The notes under the pieces were generated by a model, which saw only the letters and a list, made by a program, of their open reading frames with translations, had not been told where the DNA came from and did no database searches. Position numbers and translations under genes: made by a program. From Euptelea pleiosperma (Eukaryota; Streptophyta; Magnoliopsida; Ranunculales; Eupteleaceae), in assembly GCA_035048495.1 (NCBI GenBank), contig CM068543.1, positions 26,587,751-26,651,750 of the forward strand: a DNA stretch of 64,000 bases, given 5' to 3'. Numbering within the stretch: the first letter of the stretch is position 1; every line of letters starts with the position of its first letter. This document shows, in pieces, positions 10,959 to 19,865 of the stretch.

Positions 10959-12611
10959 TGAAATTCCACCGGTCCGTTCTCTTTAACTTAATATACCTAG
11001 AAGGGGGGTTGATTAGGTATTTAAATTTAGATATACCTATACAGTTTTACTGGTCTATGGTATGGGGATAAAATCTCATGCCTTGGTTGTTTGAAAAAGA
11101 TTATTACAACCGACTCAAATCAAATATACCTCCATGGTATATTATCTTTTTGTCGTTTGATCTAATCAAGATATAATGCGGAACACAGACAAACAATCAC
11201 ACAAGACAAGATATTTTTACGTGAAACCTGAGCCAAGAAAAAACCATGGGACCACTTCCAGACGGAAAATATCACTAATTGAAAAGTTAAACGAAACAAA
11301 GGTTACCTATGCAGTACCATTGCAAATACAGTATCCAACCTTAGCCAAGGTCCACTGCCGATGCGTCCACGTCTTCTGAGTAAACGCCACGAATCCACGT
11401 GTGCCCTTCCAATCAAGAAGCCTTATCCGCTTGTTCAGTTTGGAACACCCCAAACCTACCTTTGATCGGCTCCTCCGATCTTAATTCTCAACACTCCCGC
11501 CTTTGCAGAAGGTGGAGGATTCAGTACACCCTGAACCCCAAGTTGCTCAAAAGGTGTTTGAGTCACACTGATACTCTCAGGCTTACTAGGTTAAGTATAG
11601 AATTGGAAAACCTAGGCTGAGTAAAGATCAAGCTCTTGGCTTTTATCGAGAAAAGAACAAGCTCATAAGATGTGAATGAAAAAAAGCTTCTTGCTCTTCG
11701 AAATGGACACTCTATTAAATATAGCCTTAGCTTCTCTTTCTTGAAGATTGATTCACTTTGTGTCTCTGTGTGTGTTTAGAGAAGGCATAGAGGGGTTATA
11801 TTTATAGAATACCAAGACCCTGAGTCGTGTGGAACGTGGGATAATGGAACCATGAATTTCGGATCTGATATAACCGATTCTGTTCAAAGTCCAATCGATT
11901 ATACACTTGGTCCAATCGATTGGGCTCAATAAGTTTTCTGTTCCGAAGGCACCAATCGATTGCATAGGGTTCTCCAATCGATTTGACATTTATAAATTTC
12001 TGTCTCGAAGGCTCCAATCGATTAATCAGAGTCTCCAATCGTTTTGACATTTATAACTTTCCATCCCGAAAACTCCAATCGATTAATCAGAGTCTCCAAT
12101 TGATTTGACTCAAAGATTTCTATCCCGTAGTCTCCAATCGATTACACTGTGTCTCCAATCGATTGGGCTCAATTATGTTTCTGCTTCGTAGTGTCCAATC
12201 GATTACACAATGTCTCCAATCGATTGGGCTATGTCCAATCGATTGGGGACACATGTCCAATCGATTGGACTTTTCCACTAGTCAATAAAATTGACTTTGA
12301 CTCAGGTTTGTCCAATGACTAAGTCTGACCATTATATTTTATTTATTTTAATCAACTCCTATGGCCACTAAGTCATTTACCTTCTTAATCGAGCGTACAT
12401 GATTGTTACTGACAAATCGACAGTTACTCAGATGACTCCTGTCATCAACCGTCTGATTCTTACTATCTCTGTCTTTTAGTCTTCACGTAGTTGGTGAAGT
12501 ATGCGTACCACGACATCTTCACACTACACTTGTGCTCGTAGGAATGGTTTCACGAATGTTTTTATGTCAAACGAAATCTTTGCGAAATTAAATATGAAAA
12601 TTTTCCTTACA
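10959..12611 (-). repeat. 5' LTR of the SIRE-type Copia element
   Basis: This 1653-bp partner of 4131-5764 has the same ends, the same TATA box (reverse complement near 11797-11812) and the same ATCGAT palindrome array (11880-12270, about 14 sites, most with an exact core). A short ORF at 11176-11379 and similar small ORFs are by-products of the repeat and are not genes. Confidence 0.92.
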
Positions 12612-12616
12612 TTGAG
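12612..12616. repeat. Target site duplication TTGAG (right)
   Basis: Exact match to 4126-4130, flanking the Copia element. Confidence 0.9.
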
Positions 12617-13366
12617 CTGTTTAAAAAATATCAAAAAAAGAGAAAAATAGGAAAGAGGAAAAGAAAAAAGAAAAGAAAAATGGTGCTACACCCTCAGGAC
12701 AAGTTGCAAAGAAAAAGTTGAGATATCCTCTCAGAATTTTGAATCCTTGTGTATCCTTATTTTTCTAAACCTATCCAAAGCCTCAATACAACCTAGTAAA
12801 GCCTTATTTGATTCTAGGCTAGCACAATCATAGAATATGGAGAATGGAGAAAAGAAAAATTATAGAGATTGATCCAAAGTTACCAAGCGAAATGATATTC
12901 TATTCATGAGATCTTCTGAATTCCTAATATCGTCCCTTCAAAATAGAATATGTGAGATATTTGTCTATTCTTCTCAACTTATCTCTTTACATATCACTTG
13001 AGAGAAAAATAGTTTAACCATTTTGGAGTGATTTATTTTCGAGTGACACACAAGTGAGTTTTCAAGTCGAGGCATAAAATCTTAGAGGAGAATCTAGAAA
13101 TCTTCACTACGGGATGATTATATTATCGAGCACACAAACACGCTGAGTCTGATTATTCTGGGTCCTTATTATCAATCTGTAATTTTACTAGAATCTTTCG
13201 ACTATTTGCTAGCTTGTAACTATTTTCATGTATCCTTCAAATGAATTTAACAAAATAGAGTTTTTCTCTGAGCTAATGAGAAAAGTGTGCAGCATGTGCC
13301 TAGTCCTTTTACGCTCATTTTTTCGCACTAATTGCCAAAGATTGACAATATGCTGGTTGGGGGTTG
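12617..13366 (+). other. End of outer Gypsy internal region and polypurine tract
   Basis: This continues the Gypsy sequence interrupted at 4125. It is A-rich, with no ORF I can support. It ends in GGTTGGGGG (13356-13363), a polypurine tract directly before the presumed 3' LTR start. That layout gives the outer element plus orientation, in agreement with the gag remnants at 199-2180. Confidence 0.6.
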
Positions 13367-13507
13367 TGATATTTGTTCAAAAGTTTTTATTTTAAGTAAT
13401 TATCCTTTTAGCGTTATCACACTCTCCTATATACAACTGCACTATTTATCCACTTTTCTACGTAAGAGTCTCTTCCATTGTGTAGAACACACTTTTCTGG
13501 ACAAAAT

Positions 13508-15127
13508 TGTAAGGAATATTTTCGTATTCAATTTGGCAAAGATTCCGTTTGACATAAAAACATTTTTGTAATCGTTTCTATGACCACTAGTGTAGTGTGG
13601 AGATGTTGTGGTACGCATACTTCCTCGACTACTTGAAGACTAGAAGACAGAGACAGCAAGAATCAGATGGTTGACGATATGAGTCATCTGAGTAACTACC
13701 CATTTGTTAGTTAAAGATCATCTACGCTCGATTAGGAAGGTAAGTGACTTAGTGGCCATAGGAATTGGTTAAAATAGATAAAATATAATGGTCAAACCTA
13801 GTCATTGGACAGACCCGAGTCTGAGTCAAAGATATTGACTATTGAGATAGTCCAATCGATTGGACACTTATACCCAATTGATTGAAGGACTTTGTGTAAT
13901 CGATTGGAAGCTACGAGGCAGAAACTTATTTCAACCAAATTGATTGGAGACTCTGTGAAATCGATTGGAGTCTTCGGGACAGAAACTTATTTTAACCAAA
14001 TTGATTGGAGACTCTGTGAAATTGATTAGAGTCTTCGAGACAGAAACTTATTTGAGTCAAATTGATTGGAGACCTCTGTGTAATCGATTGGAGCCTTCGA
14101 ATAGGAAACTTATTGAGCCCAATCGATTGGATACTTATCCCCAATCGATTGGACATGGCCCAATCAATTGGACCCAGAATACAATCGATTGGACTTTGCA
14201 TAGAATCAATCTTTCTCAGATCTGAAATTCTTGGTTCCATTATCCCACGTTCTACACGACTTAGGGTCATGGAATTCTATAAATATAACCCTTCTATACC
14301 TTCTCTAAACACACACAGAGACATAGAGTAACTCAATCTTTAAGAGAGAGAAGAAAATGTTTTATTTATTAGAGTGTCCATTCGAAGAGCAATAAGCTTA
14401 TTTCCCATTCACATCTTGTGAGCTTGTTATCTTTTTTATCAAAGCCAAGTGCTTAATCCATTCATCAGCTTAGGTCTTTCACTTCTATATTCGACCTAGT
14501 AGCCTGAGTGTACCAGTGTGACTCAACACCATTTGAGGAACCTAGGGTTCAGGGTGTATTGAATCCTTCACCTTCTGTAAAGGCAGGAGTGTTGAGAATT
14601 AAGATCGGAGGAGCCGATCGACGGTAGGTTAGGGTGTACCAAACTGAACAAGCGGACAAGGCTTCTTGGCTGGAAAGGCGTACGTGGATTCGTAGCATTG
14701 ATTCAGAGGACGTAGACGCATCGACAGTAGGCCTTGGCAAAGGTTGGAAACTGTATTTGTAACGGTGCTGCGTAGGTAACTTTTGTTTCGTTTAACATTT
14801 CAGTTAGTGATACTTTCCGTCTGGACGTGGTCCTATGGTTTTTCCTTGGCTAAGGTTTCCACGTAAAAATCTCTTGTCTTGTGTGATTGTTTGTTTGTAT
14901 TTTGCTATCTATCTTGATTAGACCGAATGATGAAAAGAAAATATACCACGGAGGTATATTCAATTTGAGTCGGTTGTGATAATCTTTTATCAAACAACTA
15001 AGGCATGCGATTTTGTTCCCCTACCATAGACTAGAAAAACTGCGTAGGTATAATTAATTTTAAAATACCTAATTAACTCCACCTTCTAGGTATATTGGAT
15101 TAAAGAGAACGGACATGTGTAATTTTA
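13508..15127 (+). mobile_element. Solo LTR of the SIRE-type Copia family, with TSD AAAAT
   Basis: This is a single LTR, 1620 bp, plus orientation, starting TGTAAGGAATATTTTCG and ending in a decayed CA (ATTTTA where the family has ATTTCA). It is flanked by AAAAT at 13503-13507 and 15128-15132. The related Gypsy LTR copy C (near 31005-31060, minus) is uninterrupted at the same site, so the empty site is present in the window. It carries the ATCGAT palindrome array (13850-14210) and a TATA box (TATAAATATAACC from 14278). Solo LTRs arise by recombination between the two LTRs of a full element. Confidence 0.88.
14278..14290 (+). promoter_or_regulatory. TATA box of the solo Copia LTR
   Basis: TATAAATATAACC lies about 70 bp downstream of the ATCGAT palindrome array. 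The equivalent sequence is present in each LTR of the family, in LTR orientation. Confidence 0.6.
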
Positions 15128-15450
15128 AAAATAGACTATTTGCATGAATTAAACACATTCTCGGAAGTCTAGATATTAAGCCGTTTTGATTAAGTTTCAT
15201 TACGTACTTTTTCTATCGTAGGAAATAAAATTGGACGATTCTAATAGATTGCGGGCCCACAACTGACTGCCAGAGTCTAAGACCCAAGCTCAAGACCCAA
15301 CAGGCTGAGGATAAGAAGATACATGCCAAATAAAGGGAGAGCCAGAGAGTCGGAAAAGCCTGAGAGAAGATTAAGAGAGAAGGAGAGCCAAGCGCCCTTA
15401 GAAGGGACTAAGAAGATTAAAGGTTAAACAACTAATACAAGACAAATGCT

Positions 15451-15505
15451 TGCTTAATTGGAAAAGCTTGCAGAAGACCAAGTCAAAGACCAGGGTTCAA
15501 GACCC
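15451..15505 (+). other. tRNA-like A-box/B-box pair in LTR copy A
   Basis: TTAATTGGAAAAGC followed about 30 bases later by GGGTTCAAGACCC resembles the A and B boxes of a pol III type 2 promoter at tRNA spacing. Equivalent pairs occur in copy B (17531-17587, minus, with the better A-box ACCAGTTGGTAAAGC) and copy C (30646-30699, minus); copy D keeps only the B-box (35154-35166). No convincing acceptor or anticodon stem is visible, so this is not called as a tRNA gene. Confidence 0.4.
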
Positions 15506-16600
15506 TCTACTAGCATTTTCTCTTTAATTTTATAATATTTTCTCTCTCCTCTCTCTAGATCCTTATTCTCTCTCTACCATGAAATCTCAACCACCCGATC
15601 CTCTCCTTTCACAATCTCTCCTTCGTGATCACTCGATCCTACGGCCTACTTTGGCCGACCTCCACCGTCCGATGATCCATCCGATCCTCGCCACCCTAGT
15701 CTACCGTCTGATCGCCAATAGATCATCTGTCCTATCATCACGCATCTCAAAATCCGATGATCATCTTTTTTTTCTTCTAGATCCTATGGTCACGACTTGA
15801 CCTATGTGATCATGACCCCTATAGAGATGGATGGCCCATATTAAAGATTGACTTATTTTTACGAAAATAGAAATGTTCTTTAAAGAAAAGGGCAAATCGA
15901 GTTTTAGAAAGTTTTCAAAGTCAAACATTTTTATTTAATTTTAAGAACTTAGGAAAGATTTCTTAGATGAGGTGGCATTAAAGGAGATTTCATGGGATTC
16001 TTCAAAAAGGGCAAGTTATATTTTTAGAAAATAAGAATATAAGAGTTTCTAAAAACTTGAAACCGTGGGTTTCTCATATAGAAACCCACGGTTCTTATTA
16101 TAAATAGGGAGCACATTTTCTAAAAGAGGCCCCCCCTCTAATTCCCATATCTTTCTTACTTTCTACCCAAGCACAAAAGAAAAAAGAAAGGTAAAATAAA
16201 ATAAAAATAAAAAAATTGGCGTATCTACCTTTCCTTCTCCATCGAATGGCTCCATAATCTTCTTCTCAATACAGGTCCAAGAACACTAGTTTGCTCTCCT
16301 TTTCTCCTTCTCTAATCTCTTTCTCTCTCTAATCTCTTCTTTTATTACTTTCTAGTTAAGTTTTTATTTGTTTTATTTATTTAAGCATTTTTAATTCAAG
16401 CATTGTAAGTTACATTTTTTTTTATAAATGAAGTTTACTTTAGCATCTTATTTTCTGTTATTACATATTCATTTTCTTTTATTAATATTGTAGGTAATTC
16501 CCTTCTTGTAAAAAATGTTTTAAAAATCATTTTCCACCATTCTCATCTCTCTACTATTTTCTTTCTTGCTTTCTTTAATGTTACTTCTATAACCCGAGTG

Positions 16601-17850
16601 CAGATTCAACATCCGATATGCCATTGTACAAGTTTGAATTTTTGCAGATTTTTAAGTGAACCAGATCATTAAAAATGTGTTGAGCCAAGGGTTTTTGTCC
16701 AATGACCAGAAAAACCTTATTTCAAGGTAGCAAAATGGCTATTTTTTTTGTGATGGAAGAAAGTTGGATAGCAAGGGAAATCCACCCCGTTCGTGGTTTC
16801 TTTCCCCTTTTAATATGGTCCACCTCTTTAGGGTTTTAATTCCCTTTTTGCTATTTTAAACGTGGAGCACCCCCCTCATGGAAAGCGTGGGCCCCTCTTT
16901 TAAGAGAGGGAGAGAGATCAATGGCCAAGATTTCAACCCTTCTCTTTTAAAAGAAAGAGAGTTTTAATTCTCCTTTTGCCAAAAATGGGAAGTTGCCTCT
17001 GTGTGAAAATATATCCATCCTTGGATCCCTCCAACCAAAACATTTTCACAATTGTTAAGTCAAACCCCATTAAAAAGATATTTTTACAATGCTAAAAATA
17101 TCTTCCTTTTTCAAAGAATCTTTTAAAATATCATGTTCCAATTTAGAATTTTTGTGAGAAAAAGGGTTCGATCTCATTTTAGAAGCTATGGGGTCCACCT
17201 TAAATTAAGCAAGGGTGTGGGGTCTGCTAATTGGCTAGGTCATGGGTCACAGACGACTAGGCCAGTATTTTTGCTTGACTTTGGCCCATATGTTTGGACA
17301 TGGAATGACGAGAGCCATTGGATTCTAAGATTGCGTGATGGATGATTGGAAGAATGAACAGAGGATTTGCTGGCGATCAGATGGTGGAGATCATCCAAGG
17401 TAGGCCCTAGGATAGGGTGATTATGAAAAGAGAAAGGATCGAATGATTGAGATTTGAGAGTAGAGAGAGAATGGTGGTTCAGAGAGAGGAGAGAGAAAAT
17501 TTTACAAAATAAGGAGAAAATGCTAGCAGAGGGTCTTGAACCCTGGTCTTTGACTTGGTCTTCTGTGAGCTTTACCAACTGGTGAAGTCTTCATCTTGTG
17601 TCAGTTGATTGAGCTTTATTCTTCTTAATCTCTTCTCAGGGTGCTTGGTTCTCCTTCTCTCTTGATCTTTTTTCTAGCTTTTCTGACTCTCTGATTCTCC
17701 CATCATTTGGCCTGTAACTTCTTCTCCTAGCCTAGTGGCTCTTGAGCTTTCATCATAGGTTCTGGAGGTTGATTGTGGGCCCACATTTCATCAAAATTAT
17801 CCGATTAGTGCTCTTGCGATAAAAAAATCACGTAATGAGACTTTTACAAA
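16601..17850 (-). repeat. Gypsy LTR copy B, inverted relative to copy A
   Basis: On the minus strand, 17850 down to about 16650 matches copy A from its GGGCCCACAA region through the tRNA-like box, the CT-rich tract and the ATCC-rich stretch. The first part of the LTR (equivalent to the TGATATTTG start) is missing; the CACTA-type terminus begins exactly at the break. ORFs at 17133-17345 and 17240-17578 are not genes. Copies A and B together form a large imperfect inverted repeat around 16600. Confidence 0.55.
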
Positions 17851-17897
17851 CACTACTACATAATACTGTTTAGACTACACTACTAAAAAATCAATAG
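17851..17897 (+). repeat. Left CACTA terminal inverted repeat
   Basis: Starts CACTACTACATAATACTG and is the mirror of 28574-28620, with a second CACTACTA unit 21 bp inside. The following 300 bp carry degenerate subterminal repeats such as CCATGGTT, CCACGGT and CCGTAGCCTAAAG. Confidence 0.75.
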
Positions 17898-18229
17898 ACT
17901 ATGATTTTATTAAAAAATGAAGCCTAATACTATAATTTAAAAATAATTAATTTAGAAAAATAAAAAACTACAATTTTCGGAAACACCGTAGCCTAAAGTT
18001 TTGTCAAATGGCCACAATTTTCACTAAAACTGTAGTGTTAAACCTTTAAGCCATAGCTTTATCGAAAACCATGGTTATTGACCACATAATTACAAAGACA
18101 AAATACAACGATTTTAGTAAAATCCATAACCTAAAGGTTTGCAATATGGCCACGGTATTTGCAAAAATCGTAATTTTACACATTAGTAGAGTATAAGCCA
18201 CGGTTTCTAACAAACCATAGTATTAGGAA

Positions 18230-18284
18230 TTATAAATACTCCCGACGATTTATCTCTCAATCACTTCATTCCCTCTCTCTCTCA
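18230..18284 (+). promoter_or_regulatory. Promoter-like sequence at the left end, directed inwards
   Basis: TTATAAATACTC (TATA box, 18229-18240) is followed 45 bp later by a CT-rich leader and an ATG at 18285. The mirror copy on arm 2 (reverse complement near 28231-28242) points the other way. Function is inferred from the TATA motif and spacing only. Confidence 0.5.
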
Positions 18285-18472
18285 ATGCGATATCTTCTTG
18301 CTCGTCTTCATCCCAGACCGTATCTCTTTCTCTGCCCTAGCCCTTTCTTTGGCTTAGTCTTGTTCTCTCCATGCCTCTGCTGCCTGCTACCATCGTTCTG
18401 TCGTCCATCACTGCCAACTACTGCCATTCACCATCGTCATTTGCCCTTCAACTCCGGCCATTTGCCCTTAAG
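18285..18472 (+). CDS. Putative first exon of the chimeric transcript, unknown protein
   Basis: The ATG opens a 63-codon ORF rich in Cys, Leu and Pro, ending next to a good splice donor (AAG|GTAAGTAT at 18473). I do not recognise the peptide, which starts 'MRYLLARLHPRPYLF'. In the mirror copy (28186-27986, minus) a small indel shifts the frame in the last third, so it is not conserved between arms. It may be captured 5' sequence of an unidentified gene, or simply leader sequence of the element. Confidence 0.3.
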
Positions 18473-19865
18473 GTAAGTATTAGTTAGTTTTTTCGTGTCT
18501 GGGATTTAGGGTATTAATAAACCCTAAGCTTCTCTCTAGAGTTTTCAAAGTAGAGGAGAAAAGGCAGCCTTGCGATTTTCTTATCTCTCCACTATCAAAA
18601 GGTACACACGGACATATGTCGGTGATGTGGCTGTTGCCTTGGCTCTCTTCTTCTCCTTCTTCTTCCCTCCTTCGTTCATCTCTCTGCAAAATGCCGAAGA
18701 AGACAATCTAGGTTCAGGTTTTTTCGTTCTGAGAATCACTCTTTTGGTGTTTGTTTTTTTGTTCTTCAAAATTATTTCTGATTCTTAGGTTTTCGAGGTG
18801 AAGATTTCAAGAGTTTTGGAAGTGATATCCCCTTCATTTGATTGTTAAGATCTAGCAATTAGTTTTTTCTCAATGGAAAACTAATAGTTCATGATGGTAG
18901 ATCTTATGTTTTTTGGTTGAAGGATGGTAGATCTGATGTTGATCCTGTCTTTGAAATTATTGTTGGCATGCTTAATTAAGTGAATAGATATACAAGAGAA
19001 CTTATAACATCTTTTGGGTTTATGGGTTCTTCAAAACCAAAAATACATATACATTGGTATTCGGGAGTCACCAAGATTAAGAATCGAAATGTGAAATCCT
19101 TTAAAATGGGAACGTATTTAGGAAGGGACACTCGTTAAGGTGTCAATATCACATTTTGTTGTGTAAGATATACATACTTTCAACTGTTCCATGTGCTAAA
19201 AAATGGATTTCTGGCCAAAAGACTATTCTGGAAGGGACTTTCTATCTCCATGTGTCATTTCTTCTAAATATTCATAACCCTTTTGTGGCATTTTGCTACA
19301 GTTTCATCATATACAATATTATTCCCTCTTTTTGATGCTTACTTAAATGAGTTTTTCTGATTTTCTTGAATTCCATTTACATCAAATTTTAAATGATTTC
19401 TTTTGGATTTGGATTGACATTTTGCAGTATTGGTTATGTCTGCTGGATATTATCATCCTACCAAGAGTACAATAGTGAAGATACTCATTAGGTGCAGTGT
19501 TCTTTATTTATTTTTATTTTTTTTGTTTGTTGATTTTGGATTAGAAAATGATCTTGGAATGTGGAAAATATTGATACTTGGGTGGCTAGAGTTCAAAAAT
19601 CAAGGGGTTAATCTTATTTCAGACCTGAAATAGTTTTGGAGCATTTGAATATCTAAACGACGATTCTTTTGTAAACTCACATCAAACGAGATTACTGAAT
19701 TTATCATTTTGAACCACTTATGAGTTCCTTTTGACATACTTGCATCAATGGTAAGTTTTCCCGACTCTAAGTGATGTAAATGTTTCGTTGATGTAACATT
19801 TTCCCAAGTACTACACAGTTCACAGCTACCTTTTATCCATTTTCTGCTCACTGAGAGTTTCACAG
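18473..19865 (+). other. Unassigned intron-like region of arm 1
   Basis: This stretch has many T-rich segments and several AG acceptor-like sites. It contains a 72-residue ORF (18570-18788) and another at 19430-19633 that match nothing I recognise. Earlier UAH exons (N-terminal metal-binding region) are not detectable here. It probably represents captured intron or untranslated sequence of UAH or of a third gene. Confidence 0.35.

Larger units (their letters stand above)
4131..12611 (-). mobile_element. SIRE-type Copia retrotransposon, both LTRs, nested in Gypsy
   Basis: This 8.5-kb element lies on the minus strand. Both LTRs begin TG and end CA when read in element orientation. The flanking 5-bp target duplication TTGAG (4126-4130 and 12612-12616) is exact, which fixes the ends. 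A primer-binding site for initiator methionine tRNA abuts the 5' LTR at 10941-10957, and a purine tract abuts the 3' LTR at 5765-5786. The pol order is protease, integrase, RT, RNase H, followed by about 1.5 kb of noncoding DNA before the 3' LTR. Long LTRs, the '[10 protein letters not shown]' RT motif and the extra 3' region point to the SIRE/Maximus lineage. Multiple stops and a gag deletion make it non-autonomous today. Confidence 0.93.
13367..16600 (+). repeat. Gypsy LTR copy A (interrupted by a solo LTR)
   Basis: The LTR begins TGATATTTGTTCAAAAG after the purine tract. It is homologous over long stretches to 31158-28621 (minus), 17850-16650 (minus) and partly to 35145-36600 (plus), so four copies of one LTR family lie in the window. 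Without the nested solo LTR it is about 1.6 kb. A TATA box (ATTATAAATAGGG, 16098-16110) marks the transcription start region. Just upstream is a perfect 14-bp stem hairpin (16061-16093). A tRNA-like A-box/B-box pair lies at 15451-15505. The 3' end is fuzzy and is placed by loss of similarity to copy C. Confidence 0.6.

Noticed and set aside
15451..15505. A true tRNA gene
   Set aside because: A and B boxes fit, but no acceptor-stem or anticodon-stem pairing can be drawn, and the same box lies inside a long repeat in three other copies.
19600..19863. 87-residue minus-strand ORF duplicated in both arms
   Set aside because: It overlaps the 5' edge of captured UAH sequence on the opposite strand, has no known motif, and changes at several residues between arms without a conserved pattern.
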